Source: Actinomycetes bacterium
Lineage (GTDB): Bacteria; Actinomycetota; Actinomycetes; Mycobacteriales; Mycobacteriaceae
DNA: 64,000 bases
Reading direction: 5' to 3'
Assembly (NCBI GenBank): GCA_023460175.1
Contig: JAEWRC010000194.1
Span: 7,528 to 71,527 of the forward strand
The notes beneath the pieces were generated by a model that saw only the letters and a program-made list of their open reading frames with translations, did not search any database and was not told where the DNA came from. The position numbers and the translations under genes were made by a program. Shown here piece by piece: positions 22,352-30,734 of this stretch. Within the stretch, counting starts at the first letter, position 1. Each line of letters opens with the position of its first letter.

Positions 22352-24915
22352 CACGGTTGTTCCTCTCGGGGCGTGAAAACGGGCATGCCGATGGGCACCT
22401 TGCGGCCGTAGCGTTCGGCGAATTGCACGGTGGGGTCCTCGATCTCGGGCGCGTTGACGAAGGACACGAACCGGGCCAGCTTGTCGGGATCGTCGAGCAC
22501 GCCCTTCCATTCGCAGGCGTAGCCGCTGACGTGGCGCGCCATCGCGGCCTCGAATTCGGCGGCCAGGCCCAGCGAATCGTTGCAGACCACGTCGCGCAGA
22601 TGATCGAGACCGCCGGCCAGCCCGTCCAGCCACGGCGCGGTGCGCTGCAGCCGGTCGGCGGTACGGATGTAGAACATCAGGAACCGGTCGATGTAGCGGA
22701 TCAACGTCTCGGTGTCCAGATCACCGGCCAGCAGCTGGGCGTGCTTGGGCGTCATGCCGCCGTTGCCGGCGACGTAGAGGTTCCAGCCGGTCTCGGTGGC
22801 GATCACCCCGACGTCCTTGCCGCGCGCCTCGGCGCATTCCCGGGCGCACCCGGACACGCCCATCTTGATCTTGTGCGGGGCCCGCAGCCCGCGGTAGCGC
22901 AGCTCCAGGTCGATGGCCAGCTGCACCGAATCCTGTTGGCCGTACCGGCACCAGTCGCTGCCGACGCAACTCTTGACGGTGCGCAGCGACTTGCCGTAGG
23001 CCTGCCCGGACTCCATGCCGCCGTCGACGAGGCGCTGCCAGATCTGCGGGAGCTGTTCGACGCGGGCGCCGAACAGGTCGATCCGCTGACCGCCGGTGAT
23101 CTTGGTGTAGAGCCCGAAGTCCTTGGCGATCTGGCCGATCAGGATCAGCTGGTCGGGGGTGATGTCGCCGCCGGGCACCCGGGGCACCACCGAATAGCTG
23201 CCGTTGCGTTGGATGTTGGCCAGGAAGTGATCGTTGGAGTCCTGCAGGGCGGCCTGCTCGCCGTCGAGGATGTGCTCCGAGCTGGTCGAGGCCAGGATCG
23301 AGGCGACCACCGGCTTGCAGATGTCGCAGCCGGCGCCGGTGCCGAAGCGCGAGATCAGTGCGGTGAAGGTGCGCGTGCCGGTGGCGGTGATGATCTCGAA
23401 CAGTTCGGCGCGCGACTGGCTGAAGTGCTCGCAGAGCGCCTTGGACTGTTCCACCCCCTCGGCCTCGAGCAGTTGCTTGAGCAGCGGCACGCAGGATCCG
23501 CAGGAGGTGCCCGCGCCGGTGCAGGCCTTCAGGCCCGGCACGTCGGTGCAGCCGCCGCCGATCGCGTTCTTCAGGTCACACTTGGTGACGTTGTTGCACG
23601 AGCAGATCTGCGCCTCGTCGGGCAGCGCCCCGACCCCGAGAGCGGCTGCGCCCGAACCGGAATCGGCCGGGGCGATCAGGGCCAGCGGGTCGCCGGGCAG
23701 CTGGCTGCCGACCATGGGCCGCAGCACGCCGTACGCCGAGGCGTCGCCCACCAGCACGCCGCCCAGCAGGGTGCCGGCGTCGTCGGAGAGCACCAGCTTG
23801 GCGTAGGTCTGCTTGACCGGGTCGTTGACCACCACCTCGAGGCAGTCCGGGGTGAGCCCCATCGCGTCCCCGAAGCTGGCGACGTCGACGCCGAGCAGCT
23901 TGAGCTTGGTCGACAGGTCGGCGCCGGGGAACTCGGCGGTCCCGCCCACCAGCCGATCGGCGGCGACCTCGGCGGAGGTGTAGCCGGGCGCCACCAGGCC
24001 GTAGCAGCGGCCCTCGATGGCGGCCACCTCCCCAATCGCATAGATGTTGGGATCGCTGGTGACACAGGACAAGTCGGTGAGCACGCCGCCGCGCTCGGCG
24101 ATCTGCAGGCCGGCCTCGCGCCCCAGCTCGTCGCGGGGGCGCACGCCGGCGGCGAAGACCACCACCCCGGCGTCGACGAAGCTGCCGTCGCTGAGCATCA
24201 CCCGCAGCGCGTCGCTGTCGGCCGAGCGCCGCACGGGCCGGTTGCGCTGGGCCGGTTTGATCATCTCGGTGCCGAGGTTGGTGTGCACGGTGATGCCCAG
24301 CGCCCCGATCATGGTGCCCAGCAGCGCGCCACCGGCCTCGTCGACCTGCTGGGACATCAGCCGCGAGGATCGCTCCACCACGTGCGCGTCGAGCCCGAAT
24401 CCGCGCAGCGCATTGGCGGCCTCGAGGCCCAGCAGCCCGCCGCCGATCACCACGCCCACCGGTGCCGAACCGGCGCCGAGCGCCCCGGTGGCGGCCGCGC
24501 GGATGGCGTCGAGGTCGTCGAGGGTGCGGTAGACGTGACAGCCCGGCAGGTCGCGGCCCGGAATCGGCGGCACGAACGCATACGAGCCGGTGGCCAGCAC
24601 CAGCGCGTCGTAGTCGATCCGGGTGCCGGCGGCCGTCGTCACGCACTTGGCGGCCGGGTCGATCGCGACCACCGGGTCGCCGAGGTGGACGTCGACCAGA
24701 TCGTCGGCGGCGTAGTCGTTGCCGGGCAGCGCCAGTCGGCCCCGGTCCCAGTGCTCGGTGTAGGCGGTCAGGCCCACCCGGTCATACGCCGCGTCGGCCT
24801 CCTCACCGCACACGGTGACCCGCCACCGGCCCTCGGTGTCGCGCGCCCGCAACGCCTCGATGAAACGGTGCCCGACCATGCCGTGACCCACCACGACGCA
24901 CTTCTGTGACTGCAT
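22351..24915 (-). CDS. nirB: Assimilatory nitrite reductase large subunit
   Basis: An 854-residue NADH-dependent nitrite reductase. Domains in order: FAD/NAD(P) oxidoreductase (1-410; GHGMVGHRFIEAL, GGGLLGLEAAN), BFD-like [2Fe-2S] region (about 444-500; CSCNNVTKC, CTGAGTSCGSC), ferredoxin-like half domains, and the siroheme/[4Fe-4S] region with CVGSDWC and GCAREC. All cluster Cys are present. It reduces nitrite to ammonium with six electrons; siroheme comes from the SirB branch encoded nearby. First gene of nirBD. Confidence 0.92.
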   Translation of the reverse strand: MQSQKCVVVGHGMVGHRFIEALRARDTEGRWRVTVCGEEADAAYDRVGLTAYTEHWDRGRLALPGNDYAADDLVDVHLGDPVVAIDPAAKCVTTAAGTRIDYDALVLATGSYAFVPPIPGRDLPGCHVYRTLDDLDAIRAAATGALGAGSAPVGVVIGGGLLGLEAANALRGFGLDAHVVERSSRLMSQQVDEAGGALLGTMIGALGITVHTNLGTEMIKPAQRNRPVRRSADSDALRVMLSDGSFVDAGVVVFAAGVRPRDELGREAGLQIAERGGVLTDLSCVTSDPNIYAIGEVAAIEGRCYGLVAPGYTSAEVAADRLVGGTAEFPGADLSTKLKLLGVDVASFGDAMGLTPDCLEVVVNDPVKQTYAKLVLSDDAGTLLGGVLVGDASAYGVLRPMVGSQLPGDPLALIAPADSGSGAAALGVGALPDEAQICSCNNVTKCDLKNAIGGGCTDVPGLKACTGAGTSCGSCVPLLKQLLEAEGVEQSKALCEHFSQSRAELFEIITATGTRTFTALISRFGTGAGCDICKPVVASILASTSSEHILDGEQAALQDSNDHFLANIQRNGSYSVVPRVPGGDITPDQLILIGQIAKDFGLYTKITGGQRIDLFGARVEQLPQIWQRLVDGGMESGQAYGKSLRTVKSCVGSDWCRYGQQDSVQLAIDLELRYRGLRAPHKIKMGVSGCARECAEARGKDVGVIATETGWNLYVAGNGGMTPKHAQLLAGDLDTETLIRYIDRFLMFYIRTADRLQRTAPWLDGLAGGLDHLRDVVCNDSLGLAAEFEAAMARHVSGYACEWKGVLDDPDKLARFVSFVNAPEIEDPTVQFAERYGRKVPIGMPVFTPREEQP

Positions 24916-24982
24916 GGCACCGACGCTAGAAAGCGCGTATTGCCGCGATGTCGTCTCGATGTGAACCGGCCATCACGGTGTC

Positions 24983-25032
24983 CTCACAGCGGCGGGGCCG
25001 CGCTGTGAGCACCGTTCGCTGCCGGCGAACGG
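24983..25032. promoter_or_regulatory. Two adjacent dyads in the nirB-hsp20 divergent region
   Basis: Dyad 1 (24983-25009) has 9-bp arms CTCACAGCG / CGCTGTGAG. Dyad 2 (25012-25032) has 8-bp arms CCGTTCGC / GCGAACGG with a 5-bp spacer. They lie 68-117 bp upstream of nirB, next to the hsp20 promoter. Either could bind a nitrite regulator; no consensus known to me is matched. Confidence 0.4.
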
Positions 25033-25039
25033 CCCGCGC

Positions 25040-25067
25040 GGAACATGAGCGTGGTCGACTCAAGTTA
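25040..25067 (+). promoter_or_regulatory. Sigma-H/E-type promoter overlapping a HAIR (HspR) element
   Basis: GGAACA (25040-25045) and AGTTA (25063-25067) with a 17-bp spacer fit the sigma-H/sigma-E consensus. Overlapping it, CATGAGC-N7-ACTCAAG (25044-25064) matches 12 of 14 positions of the HspR box CTTGAGT-N7-ACTCAAG. Heat-shock control of the hsp20 gene follows. Confidence 0.6.
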
Positions 25068-25117
25068 TATGGGGTACAGGCCGGCGCCGTGCCGGCCGCA
25101 AGACTGAGGAGCAGAAC

Positions 25118-25591
25118 ATGAGCAGCCAGAATGTGACGCTGTGGGGCCGCCCGGCCTGGAGCGCCGACCGTTTCGTCCGTGATTTCTTCGGCCCCGCCTC
25201 GGCCGACGAATGGTTCAAGCCGCTGACGCAACCGAGCGCGGGCTTCCACCCGGCCGCCGAGGTGGTCAAGGACGGCGCCGACGCGGTGGTGCGCCTGGAA
25301 CTACCGGGGGTCGACGCCGACAAGGACGTCACCGTGGAGGTCGAGGACGGCCGCCTGACGATCCACGGCGAGCGCCGCGATGAGCACACCAGCGCCGACG
25401 ACGACGGCACCCGCACGCTGCGCGAGGTGCGTTACGGCACGTTCCGCAGGTCGTTCGCGCTGCCCGAGCACATCACCGGCGATGCCATCACCGCGTCGTA
25501 CGACGCCGGGGTGCTGACGGTGCGGGTGGCCGGGGCGCACGAGAAGCCGGCGGTACCGGGCGCTGTGCGCATCGCGATCGAAAGCGCCTAG
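25118..25591 (+). CDS. hsp20: Hsp20 small heat-shock protein (Acr2-like)
   Basis: A 157-residue alpha-crystallin-domain chaperone. N-terminal WGRPAWSADRFVRDFFG, crystallin domain at about 45-140 (VVRLELPGVDADKDVTVEV; GRLTIHGERR; SYDAGVLTVRV) and a short tail ending VRIAIESA. Binds unfolding proteins without ATP. Corresponds to Rv0251c (acr2/hsp) by synteny, including a stress promoter and HspR-type box upstream. ATG at 25118 has a GAGGAG ribosome binding site. Confidence 0.9.
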   Translation: MSSQNVTLWGRPAWSADRFVRDFFGPASADEWFKPLTQPSAGFHPAAEVVKDGADAVVRLELPGVDADKDVTVEVEDGRLTIHGERRDEHTSADDDGTRTLREVRYGTFRRSFALPEHITGDAITASYDAGVLTVRVAGAHEKPAVPGAVRIAIESA

Positions 25592-25638
25592 CCCCACCAG
25601 AGCGGCTGAGCCCCACCAAAGCGGCTGAGCCCCACCAG
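25591..25638 (+). repeat. 19-bp tandem repeat, two and a half copies
   Basis: GCCCCACCARAGCGGCTGA occurs at 25591-25609 and 25610-25628, differing at one base, with a partial third copy at 25629-25638. It starts inside the hsp20 stop codon and precedes the terminator hairpin. Probably slippage; no coding role. Confidence 0.7.
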
Positions 25639-25643
25639 ATTGT

Positions 25644-25682
25644 CGTCAGGGTCGTGATCCGAAACGGGTCACGACCCTGACG
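25644..25682. terminator. Bidirectional terminator between hsp20 and the PEP-mutase gene
   Basis: Arms CGTCAGGGTCGTGA / TCACGACCCTGACG (14 bp, perfect) with an 11-nt loop, followed on the plus strand by GCATTTTC. It lies between two convergent genes and serves both. Confidence 0.8.
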
Positions 25683-25733
25683 GCATTTTCGGCGCGCTGA
25701 GGACCCGCGGCGCGCCCAGATCCAGCGGCGCGT

Positions 25734-26492
25734 TCAGGCCCAGCGGCCCAGGATCTCGTTGGCCCGGGCGGTCAGCGCGCCCTGGAAGAACGGCCCGAAG
25801 CTGATCCGCCCGACGCCCAGCGGCCCGAACGACGCCGGGTCGTCCTGGTCGGGCAGCGCGATCGCGTTGATCGGCAACGGCAGCTCCGACGCCAGGCGCT
25901 TGAGCGTGTCGGGGTCGTGACGCCCGACCGGGTACAGGCAGTCCGCACCGGCGGCCGCGGCCTCCTTGAGCCGGGCGATGGCGCGGTCCACGCGGTCGCT
26001 CTCGTCGCCGTCCTTGCGGACGAACAGGTCGGTGCGCGCGTTGATCACCACGTGTACGCCGGCGTCGTCGGCGGCCTGGCGCAGCGCGCGGACCAACGCG
26101 GCGTGTTCCTCGACCGACCGCAGCCGCTTGCCCTCGCTGTGCACCGAGTCCTCGATGTTGAGACCCACCGCGCCGACACGCAGGAGCCCGCCGATCAGAT
26201 CCTCGGCGGTCAGCCCGTACCCGGATTCGATGTCGACCGAGATCGGGACATCGACCTTGGCGGTGATCTGGGCGACCCGGGTCAGCAGGTCCTCGAACGC
26301 CATCCCCTCCCCGTCGGGCTTACCCACGGAGTCGGCCACGGGGTGACTACCCACGGTCAATGCCGCAAATCCGGCGTCGACCGCGAGGGCGGCCGACCAG
26401 GCATCCCAGACCGTCGGCAGCACCACCGGATCACCGGGCTTGTGCAGACCCAGCAAAGTATCGGCGCGCTGCGCCAGGACTTGGTCACTCAT
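25734..26492 (-). CDS. Isocitrate lyase/PEP phosphomutase family protein
   Basis: A 252-residue TIM-barrel protein of the ICL/PEPM superfamily. Seen: LPTVWDAWSAALAVDAGF, TVGSHPVADSVG, Mg2+-binding VDIESGYG and NIEDSV, and NARTDLF. The catalytic Cys of isocitrate lyase is not evident, so it is more likely a PEP-mutase or 2-methylisocitrate-type lyase/oxaloacetate hydrolase-like enzyme of unknown substrate. Start at ATG 26492 with AAGGAG upstream; a longer frame to 26534 lacks a ribosome binding site. Confidence 0.75.
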   Translation of the reverse strand: MSDQVLAQRADTLLGLHKPGDPVVLPTVWDAWSAALAVDAGFAALTVGSHPVADSVGKPDGEGMAFEDLLTRVAQITAKVDVPISVDIESGYGLTAEDLIGGLLRVGAVGLNIEDSVHSEGKRLRSVEEHAALVRALRQAADDAGVHVVINARTDLFVRKDGDESDRVDRAIARLKEAAAAGADCLYPVGRHDPDTLKRLASELPLPINAIALPDQDDPASFGPLGVGRISFGPFFQGALTARANEILGRWA

Positions 26493-26519
26493 TTGTGCTC
26501 CTTCTATTCGTGGCTCAGA

Positions 26520-26535
26520 CGTGATGTGGGTCACG
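26520..26535. promoter_or_regulatory. CRP-type site CGTGA-N6-TCACG before the sdh1 region
   Basis: CGTGATGTGGGTCACG is a perfect match to the mycobacterial CRP/Cmr half-sites (GTGA-N6-TCAC). It lies 72 bp upstream of the Rv0250c-like gene and 27 bp upstream of the divergent PEP-mutase gene, so it could control both, including the sdh1 operon. Confidence 0.5.
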
Positions 26536-26607
26536 CCCCGATCATGATGTGGCTAGCATCGAGTGTCGTAATGTGATTCATGACACCCTTCAGCCCAAGG
26601 AGGTCGC

Positions 26608-26907
26608 ATGTCCACCACGACCGAACTCGCCGAATTGCAAGAACTCATCTTCAACCTGCGCCGCTGCGTCAGCTCGCTGCGATCGCGCTTCGGCGAGAGC
26701 CCGGCGATGCGCCGGATCGCGCTCGACGCCGAACGGATCTTCGACGACGTCGAGTTGCTCAACTCCGACGCCAACGACCTCGACCTGTCGCGCTGCGCCC
26801 AGCAACACACCGGAGAGAAGATCCCGGTTCCGGACACGCAGTACGACTCCAACTTCTGGCGGGATGTCGATGACGAAGGGGTCGGTGGTCATAGCCGCCA
26901 ACGGTGA
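26608..26907 (+). CDS. Conserved Rv0250c-like protein at the head of the sdh1 operon
   Basis: A 99-residue, mostly helical protein (about 5-70: LAELQELIFNLRRCVSSLRSRFG; shown in part) with a polar tail. No transmembrane segment or known motif. Corresponds to M. tuberculosis Rv0250c by place and size, always next to sdh1. It precedes sdhC by 127 bp; a hairpin lies between. Could be an assembly or regulatory factor for Sdh1; that is inference. Confidence 0.75.
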   Translation: MSTTTELAELQELIFNLRRCVSSLRSRFGESPAMRRIALDAERIFDDVELLNSDANDLDLSRCAQQHTGEKIPVPDTQYDSNFWRDVDDEGVGGHSRQR

Positions 26908-26948
26908 GCCTAATCGCGGCTGACCATCCCCCGCAGCACCAGCAGTAC

Positions 26949-26977
26949 CGAGGGGTGCGCACACCACGCACCCCTCG
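26949..26977 (+). terminator. Hairpin between the Rv0250c-like gene and sdhC
   Basis: Perfect 11-bp arms CGAGGGGTGCG / CGCACCCCTCG with a 7-nt loop, 42 nt after the upstream stop and 58 nt before sdhC. No U tract. Could be a partial terminator or a processing/stability hairpin setting different expression for the sdh genes. Confidence 0.45.
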
Positions 26978-27034
26978 CCGCCCTCGCCCCTCCCAGCCCA
27001 GCGACGCCCGCCGTCCAAGAAGGGAACCGTTGAC

Positions 27035-27850
27035 ATGAGCGCGCCCACGGCCGACCGGTCGAAGACCGGCGTCTTCTCGGCAACCCGAGCCAGGATCCCG
27101 CAGCGCACACTGCGCACGGATTTCTGGCTCAAGGCGCCGATCCTGACGAACCTCGGGTTGGCGGCGTTCGTCATCTACGCCACGGTCCGCGCGTTCATGC
27201 AGCAGGACTACTTCGTTGCGCAGTACAACTATCTGACCCCGTTCTACTCGCCGTGCCTCAGCGTCGGGTGCATCCCGGAGGCCAGTCACTTCGGCCAGTT
27301 CCTGCCCGACGTGTGGTGGCTGCCGTACGCCGCGATCTCGCTGCCGTTCCTGCTGCTGTTCCGGATCACCTGCTACTACTACCGCCGGGCCTACTACCGC
27401 TCGGTGTGGCAGTCCCCGACGGCCTGCGCCGTCGCCGAACCGCACGCCAAGTACACCGGCGAGACCCGGCTGCCGCTGATCATCCAGAACTCGCACCGCT
27501 ACTTCTTCTATGCGGCCGTGCTGATTTCGCTGGTCAACACCTACGACGCGATCCTGGCGTTCAGCACCCCGACCGGCTTCCGGATCGGCCTGGGCAACGT
27601 CATCCTGGTCGTCAACATCACCCTGCTGTGGGTCTACACGCTGTCGTGCCACTCCTGCCGACACGTCACCGGCGGGCGGCTCAAGCACTTCTCGAAACAT
27701 CCTGTGCGGTATTGGATCTGGACCCAGGTGTCGAAGATCAACACGCGGCACATGGAATTCGCCTGGATCACCCTGGGCACGCTCATGCTCACCGACTTCT
27801 ACATCATGATGGTGGCGCGTGGCATGCCCGACCTGACCATCATCGGCTGA
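27035..27850 (+). CDS. sdhC: Succinate dehydrogenase 1 membrane anchor
   Basis: A 271-residue membrane protein with about five hydrophobic segments (from 35, 95, 155, 185 and 245). It carries CLSVGC near 72-77 followed by a His, and CHSCRH near 205. This is not the classical two-subunit cytochrome b anchor. The published M. smegmatis enzyme with a membrane-embedded Rieske-type [2Fe-2S] cluster has this type of anchor, and these Cys/His sets are the likely ligands. Starts the sdhCAB operon; passes electrons to menaquinone. Confidence 0.85.
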   Translation: MSAPTADRSKTGVFSATRARIPQRTLRTDFWLKAPILTNLGLAAFVIYATVRAFMQQDYFVAQYNYLTPFYSPCLSVGCIPEASHFGQFLPDVWWLPYAAISLPFLLLFRITCYYYRRAYYRSVWQSPTACAVAEPHAKYTGETRLPLIIQNSHRYFFYAAVLISLVNTYDAILAFSTPTGFRIGLGNVILVVNITLLWVYTLSCHSCRHVTGGRLKHFSKHPVRYWIWTQVSKINTRHMEFAWITLGTLMLTDFYIMMVARGMPDLTIIG

Positions 27851-27885
27851 CAACTACATCGACGCGAAAAGGCAAGTGAGGTTTC

Positions 27886-29805
27886 ATGGTTGAGCTGGAA
27901 CGGCACCAATACGACGTCGTCGTGATCGGTGCCGGCGGTGCGGGTCTGCGTGCGGTCATCGAGGCGCGCGAACGCGGCCTGCGGGTGGCCGTCGTGACCA
28001 AGTCACTGTTCGGTAAAGCCCACACCGTGATGGCCGAGGGCGGCTGCGCCGCGGCCATGCGCAACGTCAACACCAAGGACTCCTGGCAGGTGCACTTCGG
28101 TGACACCATGCGCGGCGGCAAGTTCCTGAACAACTGGCGGATGGCCGAGCTGCACGCCCAGGAGTCCCCGGACCGGGTGTGGGAACTCGAGACCTACGGC
28201 GCGCTGTTCGACCGCACCAAGGACGGCCGGATCAGCCAGCGCAACTTCGGCGGCCACACCTACCCCCGGCTCGCGCACGTCGGTGACCGCACCGGCCTGG
28301 AGATCATCCGCACGCTGCAGCAGAAGATCGTCTCGCTGCAGCAGGAGGACAAGGCCGAACTCGGCGACTACGAGGCCCGGATCAAGGTCTTCCACGAGTG
28401 TTCGATCACCGAGCTGATCCTCGACAACGGCGCGGTGGCCGGGGCGTTCGCGTACTGGCGCGAGACCGGCAACTTCGTACTGTTCGAGGCGCCCGCGGTG
28501 GTGTTGGCCACCGGCGGCATCGGCAAGTCGTTCAAGGTGTCGTCGAACTCGTGGGAGTACACCGGCGACGGCCACGCGCTGGCACTGCGCGCGGGCTCCG
28601 CGCTGATCAACATGGAGTTCATCCAGTTCCACCCGACCGGGATGGTCTGGCCGCTGTCGGTCAAGGGCATCCTGGTCACCGAGGGTGTCCGCGGCGACGG
28701 CGGGGTGCTGAAGAACTCCGAGGGCAAGCGGTTCATGTTCGACTACATCCCCTCGGTGTTCAAGGGGCAGTACGCCGAGACCGAGGAAGAGGCCGACCAG
28801 TGGCTCAAGGACAACGACTCCGCGCGCCGCACCCCTGATCTGCTGCCCCGCGACGAGGTGGCCCGCGCCATCAACTCCGAGGTGAAGGCCGGCCGCGGCT
28901 CGCCGCACGGCGGCGTCTACCTCGACATCGCCTCGCGGATGCCGACCGAGGAGATCAAGCGGCGGCTGCCGTCGATGTACCACCAGTTCATGGAGCTCGC
29001 CGAGGTCGACATCACCAAGGACGAGATGGAGGTCGGGCCCACCTGTCACTACGTGATGGGCGGCATCGAGGTCGACCCGGACAGCGGCGGCGCGAGCACC
29101 CCGGGGCTGTTCGCCGCCGGCGAGTGCTCCGGCGGCATGCACGGCTCGAACCGCCTGGGCGGCAACTCGCTGTCCGACCTGCTGGTGTTCGGGCGCCGCG
29201 CCGGGTTGGGCGCGGCCGACTACGTGCGGGCGCTGTCGGACCGGCCGAAGGTCACCGACGAATCGATCGACGCCGCCACCAAGCTGGCCCTGGCCCCGTT
29301 CGAGAAGCGCCCGAACCCGGAGAACCCCTACACGCTGCACGCCGAGTTGCAGCAGTCGATGAACGACCTCGTCGGGATCATCCGCAAGGAGGAGGAGATC
29401 CAGGAGGCGCTGGCCAAGCTCCGGGAGCTCAAGAAGCGCTACGAGAACGTCGTGGTCGAGGGCGGCCGGGTGTTCAACCCCGGCTGGCACCTGGCGATCG
29501 ACCTGCGCAACATGCTGCTGGTCAGCGAATGCATCGCCAAGGCCGCGCTGCAGCGCACCGAGAGCCGCGGCGGCCACACCCGCGACGACCACCCGGAGAT
29601 GGACGCCAACTGGCGCAACACGCTGCTGGTGTGCCGGACCCGGCCGGCCACGGACGCCGCGACGACGGTGGTGCCGGAGGTCGACGTGACGGCCGAGGAG
29701 CAGGAGCCGATGCGTCCGGACCTGCTGAATTTGTTCGAGTTGTCCGAGCTCGAGAAGTACTACACCGACACCGAGCTGGCCGACCATTCGGAACGGAGAA
29801 GCTGA
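27886..29805 (+). CDS. sdhA: Succinate dehydrogenase 1 flavoprotein subunit
   Basis: A 639-residue flavoprotein. FAD-binding VVIGAGGAGLRAV at 12-24, covalent-flavin His46 in KAHTVMAEGG, substrate-site signature EFIQFHPTGM and catalytic-loop GLFAAGECSGGMHGSNRLGG (20 residues). C-terminal helical domain ends with an acidic tail. Oxidises succinate to fumarate. 35 bp after sdhC; the sdhB start follows the stop by 1 nt. Corresponds to Rv0248c. Confidence 0.93.
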   Translation: MVELERHQYDVVVIGAGGAGLRAVIEARERGLRVAVVTKSLFGKAHTVMAEGGCAAAMRNVNTKDSWQVHFGDTMRGGKFLNNWRMAELHAQESPDRVWELETYGALFDRTKDGRISQRNFGGHTYPRLAHVGDRTGLEIIRTLQQKIVSLQQEDKAELGDYEARIKVFHECSITELILDNGAVAGAFAYWRETGNFVLFEAPAVVLATGGIGKSFKVSSNSWEYTGDGHALALRAGSALINMEFIQFHPTGMVWPLSVKGILVTEGVRGDGGVLKNSEGKRFMFDYIPSVFKGQYAETEEEADQWLKDNDSARRTPDLLPRDEVARAINSEVKAGRGSPHGGVYLDIASRMPTEEIKRRLPSMYHQFMELAEVDITKDEMEVGPTCHYVMGGIEVDPDSGGASTPGLFAAGECSGGMHGSNRLGGNSLSDLLVFGRRAGLGAADYVRALSDRPKVTDESIDAATKLALAPFEKRPNPENPYTLHAELQQSMNDLVGIIRKEEEIQEALAKLRELKKRYENVVVEGGRVFNPGWHLAIDLRNMLLVSECIAKAALQRTESRGGHTRDDHPEMDANWRNTLLVCRTRPATDAATTVVPEVDVTAEEQEPMRPDLLNLFELSELEKYYTDTELADHSERRS

Positions 29806-29806
29806 G

Positions 29807-30559
29807 ATGGCTACGTACAACGCGAGCTTGCGGGTCTGGCGCGGCGACGACACCGGCGGCGACCTGCAGGACTACACCGTCGAGGTCAACGACGGCGAGG
29901 TGGTGCTCGACATCATCCACCGGCTGCAGGCCACCCAGACGCCGGACCTGGCGGTGCGCTGGAACTGCAAGGCCGGCAAGTGCGGATCGTGTTCGGCGGA
30001 GATCAACGGCAAGCCCCGGCTGCTGTGCATGACCCGGATGTCGACGTTCGAGCCCGACGAGACCGTGACCGTCACGCCGATCCGCACCTTCCCGATCATG
30101 CGCGACCTGGTGACCGACGTGTCGTTCAACTACCAGAAGGCGCGCGAGATCCCGTCGTTCACACCGCCGAAGGATCTGCAGCCCGGCGACTACCGGATGC
30201 AGCAGGAGGACATCCAGCGCAGCCAGGAGTTCCGCAAGTGCATCGAGTGTTTCCTGTGCCAGAACGTCTGTCACGTCATCCGCGACCACGAGGAGAACAA
30301 GGAGGCCTTCGCCGGCCCGCGGTTCTTCATTCGCTTGGCCGAGCTCGACATGCACCCGCTGGACACCGCCGACCGGCAGCTGCTGGCCCAGGAGGACGCC
30401 GGCCTGGGCTACTGCAACATCACCAAGTGCTGCACCGAGGTCTGCCCTGAGCACATCAAGATCACCGACAACGCGATCATCCCGATGAAGGAACGGGTGG
30501 CCGACCGCAAGTACGACCCGATCGTCTGGCTCGGCAACAAATTGTTCCGACGCACCTAG
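29807..30559 (+). CDS. sdhB: Succinate dehydrogenase 1 iron-sulfur subunit
   Basis: A 250-residue iron-sulfur protein. [2Fe-2S] ligands in CKAGKCGSCSAEI and a later Cys (LLC); [4Fe-4S] in CIECFLCQNVC; [3Fe-4S] or second cluster in CNITKCCTEVCPEH. Carries electrons from the flavin in SdhA to the membrane anchor. Start 1 nt after the sdhA stop. A strong terminator hairpin follows. Confidence 0.93.
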   Translation: MATYNASLRVWRGDDTGGDLQDYTVEVNDGEVVLDIIHRLQATQTPDLAVRWNCKAGKCGSCSAEINGKPRLLCMTRMSTFEPDETVTVTPIRTFPIMRDLVTDVSFNYQKAREIPSFTPPKDLQPGDYRMQQEDIQRSQEFRKCIECFLCQNVCHVIRDHEENKEAFAGPRFFIRLAELDMHPLDTADRQLLAQEDAGLGYCNITKCCTEVCPEHIKITDNAIIPMKERVADRKYDPIVWLGNKLFRRT

Positions 30560-30598
30560 TCTTTTCCCCTGGTCCGGCGCCCGCATGGGATCCGGATG

Positions 30599-30655
30599 GT
30601 CGAGCCTGTCGTTGTCCCACCGCGCTGCGGCACGGGCGGCAACGACGGGCTCGAC
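30599..30655 (+). terminator. Terminator of the sdhCAB operon
   Basis: Arms GTCGAGCCTGTCGTTG / CAACGACGGGCTCGAC pair over 16 bp with one G-U, loop of 25 nt, followed by GCTTTTGG. Begins 40 nt after the sdhB stop. Confidence 0.7.
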
Positions 30656-30734
30656 GCTTTTGGCCGGGCTGGCGTTATCAGGGATCCCGCGTACCCTCGG
30701 GGAAAGCGGCCAATCACCTGCGAAAGGCATCGCC

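Noticed and set aside
22357..24909. An 850-codon plus-strand frame opposite nirB
   Set aside because: Antisense shadow of a high-GC gene; repetitive Arg/Gly/His composition, no motif, while nirB has all cluster ligands.
28003..29853. A 616-codon minus-strand frame opposite sdhA
   Set aside because: Same antisense effect; sdhA motifs are intact on the plus strand.
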